NCBI GenBank assembly: GCA_910576815.1
Contig: CAJTKA010000017.1
Location: 1 to 64,000 of the forward strand
Direction of reading: 5' to 3'
From: an uncultured Lachnospiraceae bacterium
Lineage (GTDB): Bacteria; Bacillota; Clostridia; Lachnospirales; Lachnospiraceae
Length of the DNA stretch: 64,000 nucleotides
Below the pieces are notes generated by a model. It was not told the origin of the DNA. It saw nothing but the letters and a program-made list of their open reading frames with translations, and made no database searches. Both the position numbers and the translations under genes were made by a program. Shown piece after piece: positions 8,660 to 16,988 of this stretch. Within the stretch, counting starts at the first letter, position 1, and each line of letters starts with the position of its first letter.

Positions 8660-8668
8660 CCCCCCCCC
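8660..8668 (-). promoter_or_regulatory. G9 homopolymer at the flagellinolysin ribosome binding site
   Basis: On the minus strand nine consecutive G residues are followed by TAAA and then the ATG at 8655. The G-run is the only candidate Shine-Dalgarno sequence for this gene. Homopolymers of this length can slip during replication, which here would change ribosome-site strength or spacing but not the reading frame. Confidence 0.6.
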
Positions 8669-8699
8669 GACGAAATCAGCTTCCATGCCTTATTTCATT

Positions 8700-8728
8700 G
8701 ATAGCCGGTCGATACAGGCACCGCTATC
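8700..8728 (-). promoter_or_regulatory. Hairpin in the flagellinolysin leader
   Basis: The leader between the sigma-D promoter and the start codon contains GATAGC and GCTATC arms, reinforced by GGT/ACC, around a loop of about 10 bases. It lies 45-73 bases upstream of the ATG. An ANGGA-type motif (ATGGA) between hairpin and start could be a CsrA site, as on other flagellin messages; that is speculation. Confidence 0.4.
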
Positions 8729-8783
8729 TGTTCAGGGAACTATATGTTTGGTTTTTGAGCAGCAATGTATAACTATAATTTTT

Positions 8784-8811
8784 ATATCGGCACACAGGCC
8801 CAATTCCTTTA
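8784..8811 (-). promoter_or_regulatory. Sigma-D (sigma-28, flagellar) promoter for flagellinolysin
   Basis: On the minus strand TAAA is followed after 16 bases by GCCGATAT, matching the flagellar sigma factor consensus of Bacillus and Clostridia (TAAA, 15-16 bases, GCCGATAT). It gives a leader of about 120 bases before the ATG. This ties the gene to motility control although it is not in a flagellar cluster. Confidence 0.85.
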
Positions 8812-8822
8812 GTCTTATTTTG

Positions 8823-9392
8823 TTAAATATCAAGCTGCATCTCTACTTCGGACTCCGCCTGCTGCTTAAACTCCTCGATCTGCACCGCGGAAAGCTCCGG
8901 CAGCTCCTCGATGGATTTCACGCCAAAGCTCCGAAGAAACTGCTCTGTCGTACCGAACAATAAGGGTCTGCCCGGCGCATCCATCCTCCCCACCTCGGTG
9001 ATCAGCTCAAACTCCAGAAGTCTGTTGACCGCGTGATCGCAGCTCACTCCCCTCACCTTTTCGATCTCCAATCTGGTGATGGGCTGCTTGTAGGCAATGA
9101 TGGAGAGGGTCTCCAACAGGGTGTCCGTAAGTACAAACTTTTTGGGGGTCTTGGCAATCTTGATCAAATACTCGTAAAGCTCGCTCTTTGTGCACAGCTG
9201 CACGGCATCTTCCAATGTGGTTAGCGCGATTCCCCTGCCCTCCTCCTGATAGGCTTCCGCCATCTCGTCGAGCAGCTTTTTTGTCGTGTCCTTATCTTCT
9301 TCGATCACGGCGGCAAGTCTGTCGATCTCCACCGAATCCCCCATGGTGAACAGAATCGCCTCCAACACCGCCTTCGCCTTGTTCTTCTCCAT
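8823..9392 (-). CDS. scpB: Segregation and condensation protein B
   Basis: ScpB is the winged-helix partner of the SMC-ScpA condensin, which organises and segregates the chromosome. The 189-residue product shows the expected segments: AVLEAILFTMGDSVEIDRLA at the N-terminus, LLETLSIIAYKQPITRLEIE near residue 90, and GRPLLFGTTEQFLRSFGVKS near 140. Length is normal. The gene follows scpA on the same strand with a gap of 78 bases that contains copy 2 of the 53-bp repeat. Confidence 0.96.
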   Translation of the reverse strand: MEKNKAKAVLEAILFTMGDSVEIDRLAAVIEEDKDTTKKLLDEMAEAYQEEGRGIALTTLEDAVQLCTKSELYEYLIKIAKTPKKFVLTDTLLETLSIIAYKQPITRLEIEKVRGVSCDHAVNRLLEFELITEVGRMDAPGRPLLFGTTEQFLRSFGVKSIEELPELSAVQIEEFKQQAESEVEMQLDI

Positions 9393-9421
9393 ATCCGCTT
9401 CCTCTTGTCTAATTTACTTCA

Positions 9422-9474
9422 GCCGAGGTTGCGAAGCAATCCTCGAAAGTTAAATCCGAAGGATTTTACTTTAG
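9422..9474 (-). repeat. 53-bp two-hairpin repeat, copy 2
   Basis: This copy is identical to 1081-1133 except at two positions. In the second hairpin the arms read TTGC/GCAA here and TCGC/GCGA in copy 1, so both changes fall on one base pair and keep it paired. As in copy 1 the stop codon of the upstream gene, here scpA, lies within the repeat. Confidence 0.85.
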
Positions 9475-10253
9475 CTCACACTTGTGAGCTGCAGCGGCCC
9501 CTCGTCCGCCATCTCCCTAGCCGTAATGATAATATCCGAAAAGGTATCTTCCTGCTCGATACCGATGCGCCCCGTCTTGATCATCTCTAAAATCACCAGA
9601 AAGGTCACAATGATCTCCATCTTGCTGTGCTGCTTTTCCAAAAGTTTTCGGAAGCTGAAGCTTCTGTGACTTCGCACATACGTCTCCACATAAGCGGTCT
9701 TTGCATCCAGGTCGATCTCATCCTTCTCGATCTTGCCGAAAGTGCTCCTGACAGGGTCGATCTTGTCCTCCTGCCGCTTCATCGTCTGCTTGAAGATCTC
9801 GTGCAGCTTATTTAAGGTCATGTCCCCGATCAGTTCCTCGTAGTCTACGGGCTGGCGGTACTGCGCCACCTCAGGCGGCAGCGTCGGCCGCTTGTAAAGA
9901 TTTCTCTCCGCATCCACCATGCGGTCCCGCAGCTCATAGGACATGTATTTGCACATCTTATATTCCAGGAGTCTTTCCACCAGTTCCGCTCTGGGATCTT
10001 CCTCCTCCCCTTCTTCGTTTACTTCCTTGGGAAGGAGCATCCGGCACTTGATGTCGATGAGGGTGGCTGCCATCACGAGAAACTCGCTCATAACGTTCAT
10101 GTCCTCGGTCTCCATCTGTTTGATATAATCCAGATACTGCTCGGTGATCTCCACGATGGGAATGTCATAGATATCTACTTTATTTTTGTCGATCAGGTGC
10201 AGGAGGAGATCCAAGGGTCCCTCAAACACCTCCAGTTTCACAGGAATCGCCAT
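9471..10253 (-). CDS. scpA: Segregation and condensation protein A
   Basis: ScpA is the kleisin subunit that bridges the SMC heads and binds ScpB. The N-terminus MAIPVKLEVFEGPLDLLLHL is characteristic, followed by IDIYDIPIVEITEQYL-like residues and EFLVMAATLIDIKCRMLLP near residue 60. The C-terminal winged-helix region includes VTFLVILEMIKTGRI near residue 220. At 260 residues it has the usual length. It precedes scpB and follows a metallophosphoesterase gene by 21 bases, so all three may be co-transcribed. Confidence 0.96.
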   Translation of the reverse strand: MAIPVKLEVFEGPLDLLLHLIDKNKVDIYDIPIVEITEQYLDYIKQMETEDMNVMSEFLVMAATLIDIKCRMLLPKEVNEEGEEEDPRAELVERLLEYKMCKYMSYELRDRMVDAERNLYKRPTLPPEVAQYRQPVDYEELIGDMTLNKLHEIFKQTMKRQEDKIDPVRSTFGKIEKDEIDLDAKTAYVETYVRSHRSFSFRKLLEKQHSKMEIIVTFLVILEMIKTGRIGIEQEDTFSDIIITAREMADEGPLQLTSVS

Positions 10254-10274
10254 AGCCTGCCCTCTCTAAAAAAA

Positions 10275-11147
10275 CTACTTGTCCGGCGCAAGATCGATCA
10301 CGATCAATTCACCCGGATTAAAGATCCTGACGGGGATCGTGTGGCTGCTCAGCCCTCTACTTAAAATCATCGTACTGCCCCGCTCTTTGAACATACCGCC
10401 GTCATATCTGGGAAACAGGGTAAGGCTCGGTGAGAGCACGCCCCCAAAAAACGGCAGACGCATGATACCGCCGTGTACATGGCCGGACACCACAAGATCC
10501 GCACCCCAGTCCGCGTAAGCGTCAAAATAAACAGGATTGTGCGCGATGAGCAGTTGAAATTTATCCCTGTCAGGCGTTCCCAAAAGCTTTCGCAGATAGG
10601 ACGGCTCCATGGGCGCCCTCCTGAAATGCCTGTAATAGTTCCTGTCGATCTGTGCCCCGCAGACAGCGATATTCCATGCCGGCAGATAAGCAGTCTCATT
10701 GATCAGCGGCTCGATCCCCGCCTTTTTAAGTCCCGCGGTGTAGCCCCCATACATACCCGGATAGCGTTCAGGATATAGTCCCAGACGGTACTCATGATTT
10801 CCCATACCATAATAAATCGGATAGCTTTCAGCCAATCTCTCCATCAGGAAAAGCGCATTCGTGAAATCCTCGCCGCGCTCCGCTGTCAGCATGTCCCCTG
10901 CCGTTATGATCGCGTCAGGCCCTATTTCCCTGATTGCGGAAATCAGCCTGTCGTTTCCCTTTCCAAAGGACTTATTATGCAGATCAGCCAGCAAAACCAA
11001 TCTGCAGGGCTTTGTCAGCTTTTTGGAGCTGATCTCATAGGTACGCGTCACAAAGCGGTTGCTGTCAAAGACTGCCGAGAGCAGCACAATCAGAATGACC
11101 CCACAGATAACCGCTACAATGCACTCCGTCATAGTTCCCCCTGTCAT
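10275..11147 (-). CDS. Membrane-anchored metallophosphoesterase (YkuE/YaeI-like)
   Basis: This is a calcineurin-type phosphoesterase with two metal ions in the active site. The motifs appear in order: LADLHNKSFG (DxH), ITAGDML (GD), GNHEYR (GNHE), LIAHNPVY and SGHVHGG (GHxH). One hydrophobic helix at about residues 9-27 precedes the domain, so the enzyme is probably anchored at the membrane. Related proteins hydrolyse UDP-diacylglucosamine-type lipids or other phosphodiesters, but the substrate cannot be told here. The 290-residue length is typical. It lies just upstream of scpA on the same strand. Confidence 0.88.
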   Translation of the reverse strand: MTGGTMTECIVAVICGVILIVLLSAVFDSNRFVTRTYEISSKKLTKPCRLVLLADLHNKSFGKGNDRLISAIREIGPDAIITAGDMLTAERGEDFTNALFLMERLAESYPIYYGMGNHEYRLGLYPERYPGMYGGYTAGLKKAGIEPLINETAYLPAWNIAVCGAQIDRNYYRHFRRAPMEPSYLRKLLGTPDRDKFQLLIAHNPVYFDAYADWGADLVVSGHVHGGIMRLPFFGGVLSPSLTLFPRYDGGMFKERGSTMILSRGLSSHTIPVRIFNPGELIVIDLAPDK

Positions 11148-11298
11148 GAGGCGCGTTCTTTCTTACAAGCACAATATCTGTTTCGCTCCCCTTCTCCGTT
11201 CATACACACAGAAGAACGGCTGCCTGACGTCTCTGCCAGACAGCCACTTATACAGTGTATCACACCGCCTACTTCACCGCAATCGGTGAACTTCTGTT

Positions 11299-12483
11299 CT
11301 ATCGGTTCATCAAGTAACGCTTCCACACTTTCTTACAATAATCCCTGTAGCGCGCCTTCTCGACATCCTTTGCCGCAAGGATGGATACGCTGCCGATGCG
11401 GGCGCCGTTCAACTTATAGACTGCCTCACCGATGGCATCCCCCTCGGCGATGGGCGCTGTCACCACGCCGGGCAGGCTGATTTCTTTCTCGATCTCATTG
11501 ATGTTATTTCCTGCCGTATCCAGATAGGAAAACGGCGAGGCGTAAAGCAGATTTACCGTATCCTCGATGCCGCCCTCGACCTTCTGCGCCGGCAGGGGAT
11601 CCGTGTTTTCGTCCGTATACATCTGACTCACGCTGTAACCATAGCTTAAAAGTGACATGGCATCCTGAAAACGGGTCTTGGGATCGGGCGCCGCCATCAC
11701 CACCGCGATCAGTTCCATGCCGCCCTTATTTGCCGTAGCGGACAGACAGTACAGTGCCTTCGAGGTAGATCCGGTCTTTAGGCCCGTGGTAAACTCGTAC
11801 TGCTTTAGAAGCTTATTGGTGCTGGACAGTGTAAATTTGTTCGTGCCCCTTGCCGTCTTATGCTCGATGTCCTCCATCCAGATCGTCGTGTAATCAAAGA
11901 CCTCCGGATATTTCGTGATCAGCTCTCTGGACATGATGGCCACGTCTCTGGCAGAAGAATAATGCCCGTCAGAATCCGTCAGACCGCAGCAGTCCTCAAA
12001 CTGCGTATTCTGCATCCCCAGCGCTTCCGCCTTATCATTCATCAGCTTGACAAACTCCGCCTCGCTTCCCGCTATGTACTCCGCCACCGCGACGCTGGCA
12101 TCGTTGCCGCTCGCCACCGCGATACACTTGATCATGGTTTCCAACGTCTGCGTCTCGCCCTCCTCCAAAAAGACCTGTGACCCGCCCATAGACTGGGCAT
12201 AGGCGCTGGTAGTCACCTGATCTTCCAGATGAATCCTGCCGCTCTTTAGGTGCTCAAAGATAATGAGCAGGGTCATGATCTTTGTGATGCTTGCCGGGCT
12301 GCGTCTCGTGTCCGCATCCTGCTCACAGATCACCTGTCCCGTGGACGCCTCCATCACGATATAAGATGGTGTCCCTACCTCCGGTGCTGCGCTGACTGAT
12401 ATGGTCAATGATGTAAAAAGAAGATTGGACGCTATTCCTCCCAGCAAAAACCATATGATGATTCGTTTTCCTGCTGCTCGCAA
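11299..12483 (-). CDS. D-alanyl-D-alanine carboxypeptidase (DacF/DacB type)
   Basis: This is the second peptidoglycan D,D-carboxypeptidase in the window. The catalytic motifs are SxxK in SPASITKIMT, SGN in AVASGNDASV, and KTG in GLKTGSTSKA. A signal peptide covers about residues 1-32 (ending ISVSAAPEV). The C-terminal domain has GDAIGEAVYKLNG, as in PBP5-type enzymes, and the protein ends with a short basic tail (KKVWKRYLMNR) instead of a hydrophobic anchor. The length of 394 is normal. In spore formers dacF-like genes act on the spore cortex, but nothing here shows sporulation control. A hairpin (TTCACCG-ATTG-CGGTGAA) lies just after the stop codon. Confidence 0.93.
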   Translation of the reverse strand: MRAAGKRIIIWFLLGGIASNLLFTSLTISVSAAPEVGTPSYIVMEASTGQVICEQDADTRRSPASITKIMTLLIIFEHLKSGRIHLEDQVTTSAYAQSMGGSQVFLEEGETQTLETMIKCIAVASGNDASVAVAEYIAGSEAEFVKLMNDKAEALGMQNTQFEDCCGLTDSDGHYSSARDVAIMSRELITKYPEVFDYTTIWMEDIEHKTARGTNKFTLSSTNKLLKQYEFTTGLKTGSTSKALYCLSATANKGGMELIAVVMAAPDPKTRFQDAMSLLSYGYSVSQMYTDENTDPLPAQKVEGGIEDTVNLLYASPFSYLDTAGNNINEIEKEISLPGVVTAPIAEGDAIGEAVYKLNGARIGSVSILAAKDVEKARYRDYCKKVWKRYLMNR

Positions 12484-12546
12484 ACTAAGTCACCCCCAAG
12501 GGTTCTTATTTACTATAGTTATGCCTCACAGGAGTAAAATATGAAA

Positions 12547-12570
12547 AGAACAGGTCATCAGACCTGTTCT
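12547..12570 (-). terminator. Rho-independent terminator after rpsU
   Basis: Ten-base perfect arms (AGAACAGGTC / GACCTGTTCT) enclose a four-base loop and are followed on the minus strand by TTTCAT. The hairpin begins 8 bases after the rpsU stop codon. Confidence 0.8.
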
Positions 12571-12578
12571 CGTTAAGC

Positions 12579-12755
12579 TTAGTTATACTTGCGCTTTCTA
12601 GCCGCTTCGGACTTTTTCTTACGTCTTACGCTGGGCTTCTCGTAATGCTCTCTCTTACGAATCTCCTGCTGGATACCCGCCTTTGCACAGCTTCTTTTGA
12701 AGCGGCGTAACGCGCTGTCCAGAGTCTCGTTTTCTTTTACGATTACGTTTGACAT
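12579..12755 (-). CDS. rpsU: 30S ribosomal protein S21
   Basis: This 58-residue basic protein is bS21 of the small ribosomal subunit. It begins MSNVIVKENETLDSALRRFK, contains CAKAGIQQEIRKREHYEKPS and ends in the Lys/Arg-rich tail RRKKKSEAARKRKYN. Length and sequence are typical of Firmicutes. A GGGAGG site lies upstream, with its own strong promoter at 12830-12857 and a terminator directly after the stop, so it is probably a single-gene unit. Confidence 0.97.
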   Translation of the reverse strand: MSNVIVKENETLDSALRRFKRSCAKAGIQQEIRKREHYEKPSVRRKKKSEAARKRKYN

Positions 12756-12829
12756 TCCGCACCTGACCTCCCTTCAGTCCCAGAGTATTTCGACTGATTG
12801 GGTTATTTGCGTGTTCTCACACAACACAA

Positions 12830-12857
12830 ATTATACCACATTTTAGGTGTGCGTCAA
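12830..12857 (-). promoter_or_regulatory. Sigma-A promoter for rpsU
   Basis: On the minus strand TTGACG and TATAAT are separated by 16 bases, close to the housekeeping consensus. The -10 box lies about 75 bases before the rpsU start. Confidence 0.8.
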
Positions 12858-12905
12858 CCGAAAATTGTAAATTTATTCTTTTTCTGCAATTCTGACGATA
12901 ACGCC

Positions 12906-15563
12906 TTACCCAAGCTGCCCCTCAAGCACCTTCGCACAGGCCGCGATCGCCTCGTCCATGCCTGCCGGATTTTTGCCGCCTGCCTGCGCCATATTGGGAC
13001 GTCCGCCGCCGCCACCGCCTACGATTCCGGCAATGCCCTTGATCAAATTGCCCGCGTGCGCGCCCTTTGCCATCGCACCGTCCGTGGCCATGGCGATCAG
13101 GCTGACTTTGCCCTCATTCTCGGAAAGCAATACCACCACACCATCAGCAAGCTTCTCTTTGAGCTGGTCTCCCAGATCACGCAGCCCGTTCATATCAACA
13201 CCCGCCACCTTCGCGGCCAGGAGCTTCACGCCCTTCACTTCCTGCACCTGATCCATCACGTCGCCCAGCGCGTCTTTTGCCGCCTTGCTCTTTAAGGATT
13301 CGTTCTCGCTATGCAGTGCCTTGAGCTCTGCCATCAGGTGAGACAGCCTTGCAAGCAGCTCCGTCGGCGCCGTCTTTACGATCGCTGCCGCCTCTGTCAG
13401 CTCCTGCTCCATCTTCGCATAATATTCCATCACGCCGTTTCCGGTCAGCGCCTCGATTCTCCTTACGCCCGCTGCCACGCCGCTCTCCGAAAGGATCTTA
13501 AACAGGCGCACTTCTCCGGTATTGCCCACATGGGTACCGCCGCACAGCTCTGTGGAGAACTCTCCCATTTTAACGACCCGTACCGTCTCGCCGTACTTTT
13601 CGCCAAACAATGCCATCGCGCCCGTCTTTTTCGCGTCCTCAATGGACATGACCTCTGTTACCACAGGCAGGGAAAGCCCGATCTGCTCATTGACGATCCG
13701 CTCCGTCTTTTCCAGTTCTTCTTTTGTCATCGCCGAGGAATGGCTGAAATCAAAGCGCAGTCTGTCTCCGTTTACAAAGGAACCCGCCTGCTCCACATGA
13801 TCCCCCAGGACCATACGCAGCGCCTTTTGCAGAAGGTGGGTCGCGCTGTGGTTTTTACAGGTATCGCCGCGTTTTGCTTCGTCTACCTGCAAAGTAACGG
13901 TATCTCCCGTTTTCAGGCTGCCCTTCGTCACTCTGCCGATATGCCCGATCCGATCTCCGGGAAGCTTCACGGTATCCTCGACTGCAAATTCACTGCCGCC
14001 GCAGGTAATGACACCGGTGTCACCGCACTGTCCGCCCATGGTCGCATAAAAGGGCGTCTTTGCCGTAATGATCGTTGCTTCTTCCCCTTCGGCCAAAGCA
14101 TCCTTCCATTCCGCGCCGTTACCAATCGCCACGATAACGCTTTCTGCTTTCAGGGCGTCATAGCCTACAAATTTGCTGACCACAGAGGCATCCAGGCTCT
14201 CATAAAGCGCCGCGCTTTCCACAGAAAGCTTGGCCTCGAAATTCTGGTTCTCCCTCGCCTTCTGCTTCTGTTCCTCCATCGCCGTGGTAAAGCCGTCTTC
14301 GTCTACTTTCAGGCCTTCTTCCTGCGCCATCTCCACCGTCAGCTCGATGGGGAAGCCAAAGGTATCATATAAGTAAAAGGCTGACTTTCCGTCGATCTCG
14401 CCCGCTTTCGCCTGTTTCTTCTGCTTCAGGATCTTGCGAAATTCTTTCATTCCGTTTTCCAGCGTACTCTCAAAGCGGTTGATCTCCCGTTTCAGCTCCG
14501 TGAGCACAAACTCTTTGTTGTCTTTCAGGCGGGGATAGCTTTCCGCATAGATATCGTCAATAAAGATCTCCGCCGTTTTGATGATATGTTCCGCCGTCAA
14601 TCCCAGCACCCTTCCATGTCTGACGGCCCGTCTGATCAGGCGGCGCAGCACATATCCTGCCCCCACATTGGAAGGAAGAAGCTTCGCCTCATCGCCGATC
14701 AGCATCACGCCGGTACGGATATGATCCGCCAAAATGCGCATGGATCTGGTCAGATTCTCGTCCTGTTCATATTTGGTGCCCGATGCTTTTTCGATATAAG
14801 CGATCACAGGCGCAAACAAATCGATCTGATAAACGTCTCTGGTGCCATTTAAGAATGCCAGAATACGCTCCAATCCCCAGCCGGTATCCACGTTTTTCTG
14901 TTTTAAAGGGGTCAGGCTGCCGTCATGATGCTTTTCGTACTGCATAAAGACATCATTGCCCAATTCCGTATATTTTCCGCAGTCACAGCCGGGGCCGCAG
15001 TTCGGGCCGCAATCCGGGCGGTCGGCAATATAAAACATCTCACTGTCGGGACCGCAGGGACCATATTCTAAGCCCCACCAGTTGTCTTCCGCCGGCAGAT
15101 AATAAATGTTTTCCTTCTTAAAGCCGGAGGCAATGCGGAACTGCGCACCTTCCTCGTCTCTGGGCGCATTCTCGTCCCCGGCAAACACGGTGGCCGCCAG
15201 ATGATCCGCATCGAAGCCAAACACCTGCGTCAGCAGCTCAAAGCTCCACTTGCAACGTTCTTCCTTGAAATAATCTCCCAAGCTCCAGCTTCCCATCATT
15301 TCAAAAAAGGTCACATGACTCTTATCGCCCACTGAATCGATATCATTCGTGCGCACACAGCCCTGCACGTTGCACAGCCTCGTTCCCAAAGGGTGCTTTT
15401 GACCCAGCAGATAGGGCATCAACGGCTGCATCCCTGCCACGTTGAATAAAACGCCCGTGGAACCGTCGGACACCAGGGAAACCGCCCCTACATCTACATG
15501 GCCGCGGTCGATATAAAACTGCTTCCAGGTTTTTCTCAGCTCATCCGAAGTAAATTGTCTCAT
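12906..15563 (-). CDS. alaS: Alanyl-tRNA synthetase
   Basis: This class II synthetase charges tRNA-Ala and edits misacylated Ser/Gly. The N-terminal aminoacylation domain begins MRQFTSDELRKTWKQFYIDR and contains VQGCVRTNDIDSVG. The editing domain has the zinc-type motifs HSATHLLQKALR near residue 570 and ELCGGTHVGNTG near 670. The C-terminal Gly-rich segment GIVGGGGGGRPNMAQAGG belongs to the C-Ala domain. At 885 residues it is full length. It starts 18 bases after the glyS stop, which indicates co-transcription of the two synthetase genes. There is no room for a T-box leader in between. Confidence 0.98.
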   Translation of the reverse strand: MRQFTSDELRKTWKQFYIDRGHVDVGAVSLVSDGSTGVLFNVAGMQPLMPYLLGQKHPLGTRLCNVQGCVRTNDIDSVGDKSHVTFFEMMGSWSLGDYFKEERCKWSFELLTQVFGFDADHLAATVFAGDENAPRDEEGAQFRIASGFKKENIYYLPAEDNWWGLEYGPCGPDSEMFYIADRPDCGPNCGPGCDCGKYTELGNDVFMQYEKHHDGSLTPLKQKNVDTGWGLERILAFLNGTRDVYQIDLFAPVIAYIEKASGTKYEQDENLTRSMRILADHIRTGVMLIGDEAKLLPSNVGAGYVLRRLIRRAVRHGRVLGLTAEHIIKTAEIFIDDIYAESYPRLKDNKEFVLTELKREINRFESTLENGMKEFRKILKQKKQAKAGEIDGKSAFYLYDTFGFPIELTVEMAQEEGLKVDEDGFTTAMEEQKQKARENQNFEAKLSVESAALYESLDASVVSKFVGYDALKAESVIVAIGNGAEWKDALAEGEEATIITAKTPFYATMGGQCGDTGVITCGGSEFAVEDTVKLPGDRIGHIGRVTKGSLKTGDTVTLQVDEAKRGDTCKNHSATHLLQKALRMVLGDHVEQAGSFVNGDRLRFDFSHSSAMTKEELEKTERIVNEQIGLSLPVVTEVMSIEDAKKTGAMALFGEKYGETVRVVKMGEFSTELCGGTHVGNTGEVRLFKILSESGVAAGVRRIEALTGNGVMEYYAKMEQELTEAAAIVKTAPTELLARLSHLMAELKALHSENESLKSKAAKDALGDVMDQVQEVKGVKLLAAKVAGVDMNGLRDLGDQLKEKLADGVVVLLSENEGKVSLIAMATDGAMAKGAHAGNLIKGIAGIVGGGGGGRPNMAQAGGKNPAGMDEAIAACAKVLEGQLG

Positions 15564-15581
15564 TGGTTCTTCTCCTCATTT

Positions 15582-16970
15582 CTAAAAAGTAAACTTGTCT
15601 GCAAAGTAAGCATCCAGCTGATCGATCGCTACCCGCTCCTGCTCCATGGAATCACGGAAACGCACGGTCACGCAGTGATCCGTCTCGGAATCAAAATCAT
15701 AGGTCACGCAAAACGGCGTACCGATCTCGTCCTGTCTGCGGTAACGCTTACCGATATTGCCGCGGTCGTCAAATTCGCAGTTGTACTTTTTGGAAAGATC
15801 CGCAAAAATCTTCTCCGCACCCTCATTTAACTTCTTGGAAAGAGGCAGCACACCGATCTTTACGGGCGCAAGCGCGGGATGGAAATGCAGCACGGTACGC
15901 ATATCGCCGTCGCCCAGATCCTCCTCGTCATACGCGCCGCAAAGCACTGCCAGGAACAGTCTCTCCACACCCAGAGACGGCTCGATCACGTAAGGAATGT
16001 ACTTTTCGTTCTTCGTATCGTCAAAATAAGTTAAGTCTTCCCCGGAAGTGTTCTGGTGCTGGGTCAGGTCGTAATCCGTCCTGTCCGCAATCCCCCACAG
16101 CTCGCCCCAGCCGAAGGGGAATAGAAATTCAATGTCCGTCGTGGCCTTAGAATAGAAGGAAAGCTCCTCGGGATCGTGATCGCGCACCCGCATCTCCTCC
16201 TCCTTCATGCCAAGGCTCTTAAGGAAGTCGATACAGTACTTTTTCCAGTATGCAAACCACTCAAGGTCAGTATCAGGCTCGCAGAAAAACTCCATCTCCA
16301 TCTGCTCGAACTCGCGCACGCGGAAGATAAAGTTACCCGGTGTGATCTCATTTCGAAAGGACTTACCAACCTGACAAATACCGAAAGGGATCTTCTTTCT
16401 GGATGTGCGCTGCACATTCTTAAAGTTGACGAAAATACCCTGTGCTGTCTCGGGGCGCAGATAAACCGTGTTCTTCGCGTCCTCGGTCACGCCCTGAAAG
16501 GTCTTGAACATCAGGTTGAACTGTCTGATATCGGTAAAATTATGTTTGCCGCAGGTCGGGCAGGGAATGTTATGTTCTTCGACAAAGTCTTTCATCTGCT
16601 GCTGGCTCCAGCCGTCCACGGAGGAATCCAGGGTCATGCCTTTTTCCGCCACATAATCCTCGATGATCTTGTCTGCACGGAACCGCTCGTGGCACTCCTT
16701 ACAATCCATCAGCGGATCGGAAAAGCTGCCCAAATGACCGCTGGCCACCCAGGTCTGGGGATTCATCAGGATTGCGCAGTCCACACCCACGTTGTAAGGG
16801 CTCTCCATCACAAACTTCTGCCACCAGGCCTTCTTGATATTATTCTTTAACTCCACGCCCAGATTTCCAAAATCCCAAGTATTCGCCAGACCGCCGTAAA
16901 TCTCAGATCCGGGATAGACAAACCCTCTCGCCTTCGATAATGCCACGATCTTCTCCATTGTTTTTTCCAT
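15582..16970 (-). CDS. glyS: Glycyl-tRNA synthetase, single-chain alpha2 type
   Basis: This class IIa synthetase charges tRNA-Gly. It starts MEKTMEKIVALSKARGFVYP with GSEIYGGLANTWDFGNLGVE, typical of the homodimeric (eukaryote/archaea-like) form and not the alpha2-beta2 form. The class II motifs are visible: FRNEITPGNFIFRVREFEQM (motif 2 region, about residue 210) and EPSLGVERLFLAVL (motif 3, about residue 335). The C-terminal anticodon-binding domain follows (PALAPVKIGVLPLSKK). Zinc-type cysteines CKECHERF and CPTCGKHN are present in the N-terminal insertion. Length 462 is normal. The genes era, yqzL and recO upstream match the order in Bacillus. Confidence 0.97.
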   Translation of the reverse strand: MEKTMEKIVALSKARGFVYPGSEIYGGLANTWDFGNLGVELKNNIKKAWWQKFVMESPYNVGVDCAILMNPQTWVASGHLGSFSDPLMDCKECHERFRADKIIEDYVAEKGMTLDSSVDGWSQQQMKDFVEEHNIPCPTCGKHNFTDIRQFNLMFKTFQGVTEDAKNTVYLRPETAQGIFVNFKNVQRTSRKKIPFGICQVGKSFRNEITPGNFIFRVREFEQMEMEFFCEPDTDLEWFAYWKKYCIDFLKSLGMKEEEMRVRDHDPEELSFYSKATTDIEFLFPFGWGELWGIADRTDYDLTQHQNTSGEDLTYFDDTKNEKYIPYVIEPSLGVERLFLAVLCGAYDEEDLGDGDMRTVLHFHPALAPVKIGVLPLSKKLNEGAEKIFADLSKKYNCEFDDRGNIGKRYRRQDEIGTPFCVTYDFDSETDHCVTVRFRDSMEQERVAIDQLDAYFADKFTF

Positions 16971-16988
16971 TTTTATCTCCTCCGTCAG

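Noticed and set aside
13311..14372. 353-codon plus-strand frame opposite alaS
   Set aside because: Antisense shadow of alaS with no recognisable motif or start signal.
15564..15581. T-box leaders for alaS or glyS
   Set aside because: The gap before alaS is 18 bases and that before glyS is likewise 18 bases; a T-box cannot fit.
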